Shown here: one piece after another, positions 1 to 10,375 of the stretch
How positions within the stretch are numbered: position 1 is the first letter of the stretch
How the letters are laid out: every line of letters starts with the position of its first letter
Assembly: GCF_000496075.1 (NCBI RefSeq)
Contig: NZ_AWXZ01000016.1
Coordinates: forward strand, 90,326-154,325
Reading direction: 5' to 3'
DNA from: Lutibaculum baratangense AMV1
Lineage (GTDB): Bacteria > Pseudomonadota > Alphaproteobacteria > Rhizobiales > Tepidamorphaceae
Length of the DNA: 64,000 nt
Program-made: the position numbers and the translations under genes
The notes under the pieces: model-generated
The model's database searches: none
Told to the model about the DNA's origin: nothing
What the model saw: only the letters and a program-made list of their open reading frames with translations

Positions 1-71
1 CGATGGCGCGTCCGTCGATCATTCGTGCACCAATAAGATGCGAGCTGCCCAGCGGCTCGCCACCGAAGGCG
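1..71. other. Sequence downstream of smc, no gene seen
   Basis: This short stretch at the window edge lies 3' of the smc stop codon. I see no reading frame with recognisable content and no clear hairpin followed by a T-run. Reading frames that cross it in the opposite direction are GC-driven shadows of smc. Confidence 0.4.
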
Positions 72-3000
72 TCAGCTCGCCTCGCGCATGGCCTGCGCCT
101 CGTCTATGTCGACCGAGACGAGCTGGCTGATGCCGCGCTCGGCCATCGTCACGCCGAACAGGCGGTTCATGCGCGCCATCGTGATGGGGTTGTGGGTGAT
201 GATGAGGAAGCGCGTCTCGGTCTGCCGCGCCATCTCTTCCATCAGGTCGCAGAAGCGCTCCACGTTGGCGTCGTCGAGCGGCGCGTCCACCTCGTCGAGC
301 ACGCAGATCGGCGCCGGATTCGTGAGGAAAACCGCGAAGATGAGGGCCATGGCGGTCAGCGCCTGCTCGCCGCCCGAGAGGAGCGTCAGGACCTGCGGCC
401 GCTTGCCCGGCGGGCGCGCCACGATCTCAAGCCCGGCTTCGAGCGGATCGTCGGACTCCGTCAGCTGCAGCTCGGCGTCACCGCCGCCGAACAGGCGGGT
501 GAACAGGGCCTGGAAGTGACCGTTGACCACCTCGAACGACGCGAGCAGCCGCTCGCGCCCCTCCCTGTTGAGGCTCTGGATCGCCGCGCGCAGCTTCGCG
601 ATCGCCTGAAGGAGATCCTCGCGCTCGGCGACGAGACCGTCGTGCCGGGACCTCACCTCCTGCATCTCTTCCTCGGCCCGGAGGTTCACGCTGCCGAGCC
701 GCGCGCGCTCGCGCCGGCCGCGATCGAGCTCCGCCTCCACCGCCGAGGTATCCGGCAATGGCTCGTCCTCCGACACCCCCGCGCGCCTGAGAGCGGCTGC
801 GAGCGGCATGCCGAGCTGATCCTCGGCCGCCCGGTCGAGATCGCTCAGGCGATCACGCAGACCCTCGACCGTCGCCTCCTCGCGGGCGAGCACCTCTCGG
901 GCCTTGGAGAGCGAGGCTTCCGCCTCGTGCGCCACCCTGTCGGCCTCGGAAACACTGCTCTCTCCGGCCGCGAGGGCGTCGGCGGCTTTCCGACGCTCGG
1001 TCTCGGCCTTTTCGATCTCCTCAGCCACCTTCTCGCGTTGCCGGCGGAGCTCGTCGGGCTTGCCAGAGAGATCGTCGAACTCCCGCCCGATCTCCTCGCG
1101 ACGCCGTCTCAGCGTTCCGGCATGCTCGCCCGACTGTGCCGCGCGCTCCTGCCAGCGGGCGCGCTCCGTCGCGATCGCCTGGGCCCGCGATGCGCGCGCC
1201 TGTGCGTCGCGGGCGTGCGCATCGAGGGCGCCGCGCGCGTCCGTCACCCTGCCCCGCGCCGCCGCCACGTCGCGCCGCAGCGTATCGAGCCGGGCCTCCT
1301 CGCCCGCGTCGGGCGGTAGCGCCTCGAGATCGGCGGCGGCCTGCGCGTGCGCCTCCCTCGCAGCCTTCAGGTCCTCGCCGAGCGAGACCTGCTGCTCGGC
1401 CAGGACGTCGAGCCTGGCCGTCACCTGGCTCATGCGCCTGATCGCCTCGCCATGAGCGGCCGCCGCCTGGCGCGCCGTCTGCTGCGCCGGCTTCACGCCC
1501 GATCGCGCGTCGGCGGCCGTCTTTTCGCGCGACCGAAGTTCGTCCTGAGCCGCCTTCAGAGCCTCGCGCGCCGCGCCGAGCCTGCGATCGGCTACCGCCA
1601 TCGCCAGGTCGAGCTCGGCGATCCGGTTCTTCTGCTGCAGCCTCCGGGCTGCCGCGGTCGGGGCATCCGCCCCGGCCGTGAAGCCGTCCCACCGCCACAA
1701 ATCGCCGGCCCGGCTGACGAGGCATTGGCCCGCCGCGAGGCGCGGCTGAAGCGCCGCCCCCCGATCCGCGTCCACGATCCCCGTCATCGCCAGCCGTCGT
1801 GCCAGAACGCGAGGCGCCTCGACGTGGTCGGAGAGCGGTGTGACACCGTCCGGCAGGGGCGGATCGCCCTCGTGCGGTCCGAGCTCGCGCCAATGGATCG
1901 CATCGGCCTCGTCGGCCGAGCGGTCGAGATCCTCGCCGAAGGCCGCGCCGAGCGCCGCCTCGTAGCCCTTCTCGACCCGGATCTCGTCGAGGACCGAGGC
2001 AGACGCGCCACCCCATTCGGAGGCGAGGATGCGCGCGATCGTGTCGCGCTCCGTCCGCAGCGAGCCGAGCTCCTGTTCGGCCGCCTGCACCGGGCCGCGT
2101 GCCTCGCCTTCGGCGCGCCTCGCGTCTGCGGCCGCCGCGTCGGCCTCCGAGGCGGCAGCCTCCGCCTCCTCCTGCGCCTCCGCCGCCTTTCGAGAGGCCG
2201 ACTCCAGCCGATCGAGGTCGGCTTCGGCGACCGACGCCCGCAGCCTCTCGAGCTCGCGCGCGACATCAGCGGCCTGCCGCTCGAGCCGGGAAACCCCGTT
2301 CTGGCGGTCGTGCACAGCGGCGAGCAGGTGCTTCCGCCGCGCCGCGAGGTCGGCTGCGGCCCGCGTCGCCTCGGCGAGCGTGGCCTCGACATCCGAGAGC
2401 TCCGCCTGCGCGACGCCCAGCGCCTCGTCCAGGGCAGGCCGCCCCGCCTCGGCCGCCTCGCCAGCCGCCTTCAGCTGCACCGCTTCGGCATCGAGCGCTT
2501 CGATCGTGTGCTTGGTGGAAGCGGCGGCATGCTCCTCTCGCTGCAGGTCTGCCTCGGTCTGCGAAAGCCGCTCCTGCAGCTCCCGCGAGCGGGCGACCAG
2601 CCGCTCGCGCTCCCTGTCGAATTCGTCGCGTGTCACGGTGAGATGTCGCAGGGCTGCGGCACGATCGGCCTCGAGCTGCCTGAGCTTCGGCAGGTCGGCC
2701 GCGGCCCGGGCGCGCGTCGTCGCCGCGGCGGCCGCCTCCTTCGAAAGGTCGGCCACGGCCAGGTGAGCGGCGCGCACTTCCGCGAGCTTACCCTGCAGCT
2801 GGGCGAGCGCCTGCTTGCGCTTCAGGTACCAGAGGACCGTCTCGTGTCGCCGGATGTCGGCGGAGAGCTTGCGGTAGCGGGCGGCCTGCCTCGCCTGGCG
2901 AGAGAGCGCCTCGATCTGCGCGGAGAGCTGAGAGACGACGTCCTCGAGCCGATCGAGGTTCTGCTCCGCTCCGCGCAGCCGCAGCTCAGCCTCGTGACGG

Positions 3001-3527
3001 CGCGAGTGGAGGCCCGAGATCCCGGCCGCCTCCTCCAGGACGCGGCGCCGTGACTGCGGCTTCGCCGCGATGATCTCCGCGATCTGGCCCTGCCGCACCA
3101 TCGCGGTGGAATGGGCGCCGGTCGAGGCGTCGGCGAAGAGGAGTTGCACGTCGCGCGCCCGCACCTCCTTCCCGTTCACGCGGTAGACGGAGCCCGCCTC
3201 CCGCTCGATGCGGCGGACGACCTCGATCGTCTCGGCGGCGTTGAACTGGGCCGGTGCCCGCCTGTCGGAATTGTCGATCGTGAGCGAGACTTCGGCGGAG
3301 TTGCGGGCCGGCCTCGACCCGCCGCCCGAGAAGATCACGTCGTCCATGCCCGAGCCGCGCATGGACTTGTAGGAGCTTTCGCCCATCACCCAGCGCAGCG
3401 ATTCGACGAGGTTCGACTTGCCGCAGCCATTCGGGCCCACGATGCCCGTGAGCCCGGCCTCGATGACGACCTCGGAGGCGTCGAGGAAGGTCTTGAAGCC
3501 AGAGAGCCTCAGCCGCGTGAACTTCAT
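72..3527 (-). CDS. smc: Chromosome segregation protein SMC
   Basis: Structural maintenance of chromosomes ATPase, which compacts and segregates the nucleoid as a homodimer with ScpAB. The 1151-residue length fits bacterial SMC. The N-terminal ATPase half has a Walker A at residues 31-39 (GPNGCGKSN). Two long Ala/Glu/Arg-rich coiled-coil stretches flank a globular hinge at about 500-650. The C-terminal half has the ABC signature LSGGEQ at about 1050 and a Walker B (CVLDE) at about 1075. The ATG gives MKFTRLRLSGFKTF, the usual SMC start. It is the last gene of a minus-strand run dciA-dsbA-smc, with a 42-nt gap to the dsbA-like gene. Nothing is missing from the catalytic motifs, so the assignment is firm. 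Confidence 0.97.
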   Translation of the reverse strand: MKFTRLRLSGFKTFLDASEVVIEAGLTGIVGPNGCGKSNLVESLRWVMGESSYKSMRGSGMDDVIFSGGGSRPARNSAEVSLTIDNSDRRAPAQFNAAETIEVVRRIEREAGSVYRVNGKEVRARDVQLLFADASTGAHSTAMVRQGQIAEIIAAKPQSRRRVLEEAAGISGLHSRRHEAELRLRGAEQNLDRLEDVVSQLSAQIEALSRQARQAARYRKLSADIRRHETVLWYLKRKQALAQLQGKLAEVRAAHLAVADLSKEAAAAATTRARAAADLPKLRQLEADRAAALRHLTVTRDEFDRERERLVARSRELQERLSQTEADLQREEHAAASTKHTIEALDAEAVQLKAAGEAAEAGRPALDEALGVAQAELSDVEATLAEATRAAADLAARRKHLLAAVHDRQNGVSRLERQAADVARELERLRASVAEADLDRLESASRKAAEAQEEAEAAASEADAAAADARRAEGEARGPVQAAEQELGSLRTERDTIARILASEWGGASASVLDEIRVEKGYEAALGAAFGEDLDRSADEADAIHWRELGPHEGDPPLPDGVTPLSDHVEAPRVLARRLAMTGIVDADRGAALQPRLAAGQCLVSRAGDLWRWDGFTAGADAPTAAARRLQQKNRIAELDLAMAVADRRLGAAREALKAAQDELRSREKTAADARSGVKPAQQTARQAAAAHGEAIRRMSQVTARLDVLAEQQVSLGEDLKAAREAHAQAAADLEALPPDAGEEARLDTLRRDVAAARGRVTDARGALDAHARDAQARASRAQAIATERARWQERAAQSGEHAGTLRRRREEIGREFDDLSGKPDELRRQREKVAEEIEKAETERRKAADALAAGESSVSEADRVAHEAEASLSKAREVLAREEATVEGLRDRLSDLDRAAEDQLGMPLAAALRRAGVSEDEPLPDTSAVEAELDRGRRERARLGSVNLRAEEEMQEVRSRHDGLVAEREDLLQAIAKLRAAIQSLNREGRERLLASFEVVNGHFQALFTRLFGGGDAELQLTESDDPLEAGLEIVARPPGKRPQVLTLLSGGEQALTAMALIFAVFLTNPAPICVLDEVDAPLDDANVERFCDLMEEMARQTETRFLIITHNPITMARMNRLFGVTMAERGISQLVSVDIDEAQAMREAS

Positions 3528-3569
3528 GCGCCGCCCCTCATGGGGAGGCGGCGCGCGACGTCAGCCGTC

Positions 3570-4244
3570 TCAGGACGGGAGGTGCTTCCGCAGGCGCTCC
3601 TCGAACTGCTCGAAGGGAAGCGCCCCCGCCACGACCTCGCCGTTGATGATGAAGGTCGGCGTCGAGCGGACATCGAACTCCTCGATTCCTCGGCTCTTCA
3701 CGACGTTGATCGTGTCGAGTATCTCCTGATTCGTCAGGCACGCCTCGAACTTCTCGCGCGTGAAACCGACCTGCTGCGCCATCCTGAAGAGGCCGGACTC
3801 GGGATCGCCCCCGAAAGCCCAGGCCTGCTGCGTCTGGAACAGTGCGTCGACGAAGGGGAAGTACTTGTCCTTGTCCTCGATGCAGCGCGCCAGCATGAAG
3901 GCCGCCGTCGCGACCGGATCGAGCGGGAACTCGCGGAAGATGAAATAGACCTGCCCCGTATCGATATACTGCTCCTTGAGCTTCGGGAAGGTCTCCTTGT
4001 CGAACTGGGCGCAGTGCGAGCAGGTCATCGAGGCATATTCCACGATCGTCACCGGCGCGTTGGGGTCGCCGAGCGTGTGCTCGTCCTCGACGCCCGCGGC
4101 CATCACGTCGTCCATCGAGACGGTGCGCGCCTCCTGTGCGCCGGCCGGGCCCGCGAGCCAGCCGAGACCGAGACCGAGCGTGCCCAGGCCGAGCGCGGTG
4201 CCCGCGGCGAGCTTCGAGATCATTTCCCTGCGGGTGAGCGACAT
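3570..4244 (-). CDS. DsbA-family thiol:disulfide oxidoreductase, exported
   Basis: A thioredoxin-fold protein of 224 residues with a CSHC active site at residues 75-78 after the strand VTIVEYASM, as in DsbA/DsbG-like periplasmic oxidoreductases of alphaproteobacteria. The start MSLTRREM was chosen because it gives a twin-arginine-like signal (TRREM, a long Gly/Leu core, then AGA before the mature part). The in-frame start upstream would add 15 residues with no signal character. An export signal plus CxxC implies that it oxidises or isomerises disulfides in envelope proteins; its partners are unknown. It sits between dciA and smc on the same strand, an arrangement often seen in Hyphomicrobiales, without a functional link that I can see. 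Confidence 0.88.
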   Translation of the reverse strand: MSLTRREMISKLAAGTALGLGTLGLGLGWLAGPAGAQEARTVSMDDVMAAGVEDEHTLGDPNAPVTIVEYASMTCSHCAQFDKETFPKLKEQYIDTGQVYFIFREFPLDPVATAAFMLARCIEDKDKYFPFVDALFQTQQAWAFGGDPESGLFRMAQQVGFTREKFEACLTNQEILDTINVVKSRGIEEFDVRSTPTFIINGEVVAGALPFEQFEERLRKHLPS

Positions 4245-4352
4245 ATGCTTCTTCCTCGTTACCGTCGTCTGCGATATTTGGGCACGCAATGCCCGCCTTT
4301 CGAGGCAAGAAAGCGGCGGATGCCGGTGCTGGCAAGCCCCTTGGCCGCCCGA

Positions 4353-4862
4353 TCAAGCGCTCGTGTCCGGCCGCACCTGCCGGGCGAGGCGCGCCAGCGC
4401 CTCGCGTAGCTCGGGGTCGGCGATTTGCGACAGGTCGGGCGTTTCGGCGCCGCCCGATGCCCCCTCCAGCCTCGGCTCGACCTTGTGGGCACGGGACCTC
4501 TCGCCCACAGGAGCCTGCCGGACCTTCACCTTCGCGACGGCCGGCCAGCCGAGAAAGGCGTTCACCCGGTCGACGATCTGCCGCGTCATGTGCTGGATCT
4601 CGAGAGCGTCGCCACCTTCGGCCCGCACCACGAGCGTCGCGGGTCGCGGCGCCTCCTCGTTCTGGCGCGGCCACGTGATCTTCTCGGGTCGGCTGCGCTC
4701 GGCCAGCTCCGGCCCGACGATGTCGCGCCAATGCATGAGGATCGCGGCAGAGCCGAAGCCCGCCTTCGCCACGATCGGCTTCAGCAGAGGGTCGGCGAGC
4801 CGGTCGAGACGCGCGGGCCCGTTCGGCTGGCGCTTGCGCGAGGCAGGTGCATCTTTATGCAT
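4353..4862 (-). CDS. DciA/DUF721-family replication protein
   Basis: A 169-residue DUF721 (DciA-like) protein. The family includes DciA, which helps load the replicative helicase DnaB in bacteria that lack DnaC. The N-terminal half carries the typical core: LADPLLKPIVAKAGF, then HWRDIVGPELAERSRP and a segment LEIQHMTRQIVDRVNAFLG. The C-terminal third is low-complexity and charged. The start at MHKDAPAS was taken because it directly precedes the conserved core; a much longer upstream frame is antisense to mutY and is not coding. It is divergent from mutY, with 63 nt between the starts, and is followed by the dsbA-like gene after 108 nt. The helicase-loading role is inferred from the family. 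Confidence 0.85.
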   Translation of the reverse strand: MHKDAPASRKRQPNGPARLDRLADPLLKPIVAKAGFGSAAILMHWRDIVGPELAERSRPEKITWPRQNEEAPRPATLVVRAEGGDALEIQHMTRQIVDRVNAFLGWPAVAKVKVRQAPVGERSRAHKVEPRLEGASGGAETPDLSQIADPELREALARLARQVRPDTSA

Positions 4863-4925
4863 GGGCTCTCCGCCGTGCGCCGGGCGACGTGAACCGGCGC
4901 CCGCTCCCCTCCGAATCATCCAACC

Positions 4926-6044
4926 ATGACCCTCGACCAACGAAACGGCAACTTCGTGACCGCCCCTTCCGCCGCCGATCTCCTCGCCTGGTACGATCGC
5001 CACCGCCGCAGCCTTCCCTGGCGCGCCCCGGCGGGGGAACGGCCCGCCCCCTACCGCGTGTGGCTGAGCGAGATCATGCTGCAGCAGACGACGGTCGCCG
5101 CCGTCGCGGGGTACTTCGTCGACTTCATCCGGCGCTGGCCTTCCGTCGAGGATCTCGCCGCCGCCCCGACGGAGGAGGTGATGAGCGCCTGGGCGGGCCT
5201 GGGCTACTATGCCCGGGCACGGAACCTCCATGCCTGCGCAAAGGTCGTCGCGGAAGAGTTTGACGGACGCTTCCCCGATACCGAGCAGGGCCTTCGGGCA
5301 CTGCCGGGCATCGGCCCCTACACGGCCGGAGCGATCGCCGCGATCGCCTTCGACCGCCGGGCTGCGGCCGTCGACGGCAATGTCGAGCGCGTGATGTCGC
5401 GCGTCTTCCGGGTCGAGACGCCGATGCCGCAGGGCAAGCCCGAGATCCGCGCCCGGACCGAAGCTCTCGTGCCGGAGGACCGGCCGGGCGATTTCGCGCA
5501 AGCCCTGATGGATCTCGGCGCGACGATCTGCACGCCGAGGAAGCCCGCCTGCGCGCTCTGCCCGTGGATGGAGCCCTGCCAGGGGCGGGCCGCGGGCGTT
5601 GTCGAGACGCTGCCTCGCAAGGCGCCGAAAGCCGAGCGGCCGGTGAAGCGGGCGGCGGTGTTCTGGGCGGAGGCGCCGGACGGGTCGGTGCTCCTCGCGC
5701 GCCGCCCGCCGAAGGGCCTGCTCGGCGGCACGGAGGGGCCGTGGTCGAGCGAGTTGACCAGCGACACCGATCCGGCCGAGGCGCTCGTCCACGCGCCGTT
5801 TCCGGCCGACTGGGCGAGGCTCGCCGGCACGGTCGAGCACGGCTTCACCCATTTCACGCTTCAGATGACGGTCTTCGCGGCCACGGGGGTCGCGGCCGAG
5901 GCCCCGGCGGGCGCCCGCTGGGCGACACTCGACGAACTGAAGGAAGCGGGCCTGCCGACCGCGCTCATGAAGCCCGCCGCCCATGCGCTCGCCGCCCTGC
6001 ACGGGCCCGCGGCGGCGAAGCGGCTGAGGAAGCGGCCGAAGTGA
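4926..6044 (+). CDS. mutY: A/G-specific adenine glycosylase MutY
   Basis: A base-excision repair enzyme that removes adenine mispaired with 8-oxoguanine. The protein has 372 residues. The HhH-GPD core shows the catalytic glutamate in SEIMLQQTT (E49), the helix-hairpin-helix LPGIGPYTAGAI and the catalytic aspartate at D150 in AVDGNVERV. The iron-sulfur loop is complete, with Cys 202, 209, 212 and 218 (C-X6-C-X2-C-X5-C). The C-terminal third, from about 240, is the Nudix-like 8-oxoG recognition domain, with TVEHGFTHFTL near 310. It is transcribed away from dciA and runs convergent with ccrM, only 6 nt apart. All functional residues are present. Confidence 0.97.
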   Translation: MTLDQRNGNFVTAPSAADLLAWYDRHRRSLPWRAPAGERPAPYRVWLSEIMLQQTTVAAVAGYFVDFIRRWPSVEDLAAAPTEEVMSAWAGLGYYARARNLHACAKVVAEEFDGRFPDTEQGLRALPGIGPYTAGAIAAIAFDRRAAAVDGNVERVMSRVFRVETPMPQGKPEIRARTEALVPEDRPGDFAQALMDLGATICTPRKPACALCPWMEPCQGRAAGVVETLPRKAPKAERPVKRAAVFWAEAPDGSVLLARRPPKGLLGGTEGPWSSELTSDTDPAEALVHAPFPADWARLAGTVEHGFTHFTLQMTVFAATGVAAEAPAGARWATLDELKEAGLPTALMKPAAHALAALHGPAAAKRLRKRPK

Positions 6045-6050
6045 GGTCCG

Positions 6051-7181
<1,131 letters not shown>

Positions 7182-7221
7182 TCAATTCTACCTGTACGCA
7201 ACCGATGCACAGGATTGTCGG

Positions 7222-7269
7222 GATTCAGCGTAAAGGCCGGCTTAATCGTTAGGGTAAACAGGGGGTTAA
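7222..7269 (-). promoter_or_regulatory. Putative CtrA box and GANTC site upstream of ccrM
   Basis: On the minus strand, positions 7269-7254 read TTAACCCCCTGTTTAC, a near match to the CtrA consensus TTAA-N7-TTAAC. A GANTC site (GATTC/GAATC) is at 7222-7226, between this box and the ccrM start. Direct control of ccrM by CtrA, with feedback through methylation of its own leader, is established in Caulobacter. Here it is inferred from sequence only. Confidence 0.5.
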
Positions 7270-7283
7270 GCCCGCGAGCCGCG

Positions 7284-7910
7284 TCAGGCGACCTCGAGCT
7301 CGAGAGTCAGCTGCGAGATAGGCCGGAAGGAGCGGCGGTGCATCGGCGTCGGCCCCAGGCGGTCGAGCGCCGCGAGGTGCTCCCGCGTCGAGTAGCCCTT
7401 GTTCGTCTCGAAGCCGTAGCCCGGATGCACCCGTGCCATGCGCGCCATCATCCTGTCGCGCGCGACCTTCGCGACGATCGAGGCGGCGGCGATCGACTTC
7501 GACAGGGCATCGCCGTCGATGACCGCCTCGCCCCGGCACACGATGCGGGGCAGGTCCTTGCCGTCGACGAGAACGCTGCACGGCTTCTGGCACAGCCCCG
7601 CGATCGCCCGCCCCATCGCCTTCAGCGTCGCGCCACGGATGTTCAGCCGGTCGATCTCTGCGGCCGAGGCCGCGGCGACCGACACGCACGCCTTCGCCAT
7701 GATCTCGGCGAAGAGCCGCTCGCGCTCCGCCAACGGCAGGAGCTTGGAATCGGCAAGCCCCTTCGGCACGCGATCGAGGTCGAGGATCACGGCGGCGGCG
7801 ACCACGGGGCCGGCCAGCGGCCCCCTGCCCGCCTCGTCCACGCCCGCGACGAACCGCGAACCGTCCTTCAGGTGGCGGCGCTCGTGGCGCAAATGGGGGA
7901 GCTTGCTCAT
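7284..7910 (-). CDS. rnhB: Ribonuclease HII
   Basis: Cleaves the RNA strand of RNA-DNA hybrids and incises at single ribonucleotides in DNA. The protein has 208 residues from MSKLPHLRHE. The family hallmark VAGVDEAGRGPLAGPV places the first two acidic metal ligands at D25 and E26. Further conserved blocks are DSKLL, VSVAAAS, LNIRGATLKAMGRA, LVDGKDLP, ASIVAKVARDRMM and GYSTREHLAAL. The internal ATG was chosen because the 44 residues before it are Ala/Pro/Arg-rich and not part of the family. It is transcribed toward ccrM and divergent from the ATP synthase operon, with 292 nt between starts. Confidence 0.95.
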   Translation of the reverse strand: MSKLPHLRHERRHLKDGSRFVAGVDEAGRGPLAGPVVAAAVILDLDRVPKGLADSKLLPLAERERLFAEIMAKACVSVAAASAAEIDRLNIRGATLKAMGRAIAGLCQKPCSVLVDGKDLPRIVCRGEAVIDGDALSKSIAAASIVAKVARDRMMARMARVHPGYGFETNKGYSTREHLAALDRLGPTPMHRRSFRPISQLTLELEVA

Positions 7911-8097
7911 GGGAAGACGTTTCGGCGAGTCGGGAGCTCGTGGCAAGAGGTGTGGTGGCCGTGCTGTGGGGGTGGCGGCCGCCCCTGCCAACGCCTTCCG
8001 CGCGCGTGCGGCGCCGTGATGGCGCCCCTCGGCGGGTGGCACACCAAATTCTCAAAACGTGATAAGTTTCCGCCACTTACACCGAGGTCGAGCGTTC

Positions 8098-8126
8098 TTG
8101 ACACTCTCGGGAGCCGCAACTATGGT
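8098..8126 (+). promoter_or_regulatory. Sigma70-type promoter for the Fo ATP synthase operon
   Basis: TTGACA at 8098-8103, a 17-nt spacer, then TATGGT at 8121-8126. The -35 element is perfect and the -10 has four of six consensus bases. It lies about 77 nt upstream of the atpI start and on its strand, so it is the best candidate for driving atpI-B-E-F'-F. The rest of the 292-nt rnhB-atpI spacer shows no gene. Confidence 0.6.
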
Positions 8127-8202
8127 TCGCGCGGTTTTCGGGGCGGCTCGCTCCGGACCGCAAGAGCATGTGAGCGAACCGTCCCACGACGGAAGTGAGA
8201 CG

Positions 8203-8604
8203 ATGTCCGACGCAGGCCGCAACGGTCCGGATCAAGGTCCATCTCCATCCGAAGCCGTCGATCTCGAGACGCGCCGTCGCGCGCTCGGCGCGGGTCTGGC
8301 AGGGGCGCGAGAGCGCAACGCGCCGCCCGCCGCCTCAGAGCGCACCGACGGCGCTTTTGGGATCGCGATGCGTCTCGCCGTCGAGCTTGTCGCGGGCGTC
8401 GGCGTCGGCGGCGCGATCGGGTGGGGCCTGGACTGGTGGCTGGGCACGAAGCCGATCTTCTTCCTTCTGTTCCTCGGATTGGGAATAGCGGGCGGGATGA
8501 CAAACGTTTTTCGCTCCGCGCGCCGCATGAACGCGGCCGTGTCGGAGCGACAGAGGACAGAACGCACCGCCGGCGACAGCCCGTCGTCGCGGGACGAGGT
8601 TTGA
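8203..8604 (+). CDS. atpI: ATP synthase protein I
   Basis: A small membrane protein encoded first in Fo operons, thought to help assemble the c-ring. It has 133 residues from MSDAGRN, chosen over an upstream ATG because the extra residues have no family character. The N-terminal half is hydrophilic, with a basic ETRRRALGAGLAGARER segment. Two membrane helices follow (about 48-70 and 80-100) around the conserved GWGLDWWLGTKP turn, then a charged tail. The next gene, atpB, begins 13 nt after the stop codon, so the two are almost certainly co-transcribed. Confidence 0.85.
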   Translation: MSDAGRNGPDQGPSPSEAVDLETRRRALGAGLAGARERNAPPAASERTDGAFGIAMRLAVELVAGVGVGGAIGWGLDWWLGTKPIFFLLFLGLGIAGGMTNVFRSARRMNAAVSERQRTERTAGDSPSSRDEV

Positions 8605-8617
8605 GGAGCTCTTAAGC

Positions 8618-9373
8618 GTGGCAACGCCATCTGCCGAGACCGGGGTCGTCCTCGACCCGATGCACCAGTTCGTCGTCCAGCCCATCGTGCCGCTCCATAT
8701 CGGCGGGCTCGACGTCTCCTTCACGAACTCCTCGCTCTTCATGGTGCTGGCGGTCGTCCTGATCAGCCTGTTCACGCTCGCTTCCGTCGGCTCCCGGTCG
8801 CTGGTGCCGGGCCGCATGCAGTCGCTGGCGGAGCTCTCCTACGAGTTCGTCGCGAACATGGTGCGCGAGAACGCCGGCACGGAAGGGATGAAGTACTTCC
8901 CCTTCATCTTCTCGCTCTTCATGTTCATCCTGTTCGCGAACATGCTGGGGATGATCCCCTACGCGTTCACGATCACGAGCCACATCATCATCACCTTCGC
9001 CCTCGCCCTCGCCGTCTTCATCGGCGTGACGGCGATCGGCTTCATGAAGCACGGCCTCGGCTATTTCCGCCTGATCGTGCCGCACGGCGCGCCGGCGGTG
9101 CTTCTGCCGCTGCTCGTGGTGATCGAGCTCATCTCCTACCTGACGCGGCCGATCAGCCTGTCGGTGCGACTTTTCGCCAATATGCTCGCCGGCCACACGA
9201 TGCTGAAGGTCTTCGCGGGCTTCGTCGTGATGATGGGCGTCCTCGGCGGCTGGCTGCCGCTCCTGGCGATGGTCGCCTTCACGGGCCTCGAGTTCCTCGT
9301 CGCGTTCCTGCAGGCCTACGTCTTCGCGATCCTCGCCTGCATCTATCTCAACGACGCGCTGCACCTGCACTGA
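8618..9373 (+). CDS. atpB: ATP synthase Fo subunit a
   Basis: The membrane stator subunit that forms the proton half-channels against the c-ring. The protein has 251 residues and starts at GTG with GAGGAGCT about 8 nt upstream. Five to six hydrophobic helices are visible. The essential arginine is in the conserved block [19 protein letters not shown] at about residue 180. The C-terminal helix ends in [16 protein letters not shown], as in the alphaproteobacterial family. It is the second gene of the Fo cluster. Confidence 0.97.
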   Translation: MATPSAETGVVLDPMHQFVVQPIVPLHIGGLDVSFTNSSLFMVLAVVLISLFTLASVGSRSLVPGRMQSLAELSYEFVANMVRENAGTEGMKYFPFIFSLFMFILFANMLGMIPYAFTITSHIIITFALALAVFIGVTAIGFMKHGLGYFRLIVPHGAPAVLLPLLVVIELISYLTRPISLSVRLFANMLAGHTMLKVFAGFVVMMGVLGGWLPLLAMVAFTGLEFLVAFLQAYVFAILACIYLNDALHLH

Positions 9374-9441
9374 GGCAGCGCCGGCGCTTCACCCGACTTC
9401 CGCGCAAACACCAAGCAACTTCCCTTCGAAGGAGACTGACC

Positions 9442-9669
9442 ATGGAAGCAGACGCAGCTAAGTTCATCGGTGCGGGCCTCGCCTGCGTGGCTCTCGCCGG
9501 CGCCGGCCTCGGCATCGGCCAGATCTTCGGCAACTACCTCTCGGCCGCCCTGCGCAACCCGTCGGCCGCGCCGGCCCAGTTCCCGAACCTGCTGCTCGGC
9601 TTCGCTCTCGCCGAGGCGACGGGCCTCTTCGGCCTCGTGGTGGCCCTGATGCTGCTCTTCGTCGTCTAA
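9442..9669 (+). CDS. atpE: ATP synthase Fo subunit c
   Basis: The proteolipid that forms the rotating c-ring. The 75-residue hairpin has two membrane helices joined by the polar loop [13 protein letters not shown]. The proton-carrying carboxylate is E58 in helix 2 ([12 protein letters not shown]). The first helix is rich in glycine (GAGLGIG), as expected for tight ring packing. A strong Shine-Dalgarno (GAAGGAGA) precedes the ATG. Nothing in the sequence suggests a sodium-binding variant, since the Gln/Ser/Thr signature of sodium c-rings is not apparent. Confidence 0.97.
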   Translation: MEADAAKFIGAGLACVALAGAGLGIGQIFGNYLSAALRNPSAAPAQFPNLLLGFALAEATGLFGLVVALMLLFVV

Positions 9670-9733
9670 GACGGCGCCCGGCACCCGAAGGACATAAGAG
9701 CGCGCCCGCTTTCTTGAGGAAGCGGGCGACAAC

Positions 9734-10363
9734 ATGAAGAGCATCGAAATGGCGCGTTTCGTCGTCGCTCAGGCGGACGAAGGACTGACGAGCCCGAGCG
9801 TGGCCCAAGAGCTCGACCTCGAGCTCACCGAGGAGCTCCACGAGGAGGTCGGGGTCGCCGAAGACCATCAAGATTCCGGCATGCCCCAGCTGGCGACGGA
9901 GACCTACGCGTCGCAGCTGTTCTGGCTCGCGCTCTGCTTCGTCGTCCTCTACCTCATCATGTCGCGCGCGGCGCTTCCGCGCATCGCGACGGCCATCGAG
10001 AACCGCCGCGACCGCATAGCGAGCGATCTCGACACCGCGGCACGACTGAAGGAGGAGACCGACGAGGTCATCGCGACCTACGAGGCCGAGCTCGCCCAGG
10101 CCCGTGCGAAGGCCAACCAGATCGCGGGCGACACGCGCGACCGCATCAACCAGCAGCTTGCGGAAGAGCGTGGCGAGGTCGAGGAGCGGATGGCCGAGCG
10201 CACCGCCGCGGCCGAGAAGCACGTGGCCGAGGTGAAGGCGCGCGCCCTCGCCGAAGTCGACAGCGCCGCGATCGACGCCACGAGCGAGATCGTCGATCTC
10301 CTCATCGGCAACCGCCCCACCGAGGCCGAAGCGGCCGCGGCCGTGAAGGCCGTCCGCAGCTAA
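9734..10363 (+). CDS. atpG: ATP synthase Fo subunit b'
   Basis: One of two non-identical b-type stator subunits found in alphaproteobacteria and photosynthetic bacteria. It has 209 residues, longer than its partner, because of an acidic soluble N-terminal extension of about 55 residues before the single membrane helix (QLFWLALCFVVLYLIMS). A long Ala/Glu/Arg coiled coil after the helix reaches up to F1. The ATG at 9734 is open to question: MARFVVAQ, a few codons downstream, is an alternative start. It is adjacent to atpF, as expected for a b'/b pair. The symbol atpG is used in some genomes for b'; atpF2 is also common. Confidence 0.9.
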   Translation: MKSIEMARFVVAQADEGLTSPSVAQELDLELTEELHEEVGVAEDHQDSGMPQLATETYASQLFWLALCFVVLYLIMSRAALPRIATAIENRRDRIASDLDTAARLKEETDEVIATYEAELAQARAKANQIAGDTRDRINQQLAEERGEVEERMAERTAAAEKHVAEVKARALAEVDSAAIDATSEIVDLLIGNRPTEAEAAAAVKAVRS

Positions 10364-10375
10364 GGGAAGCCGATC

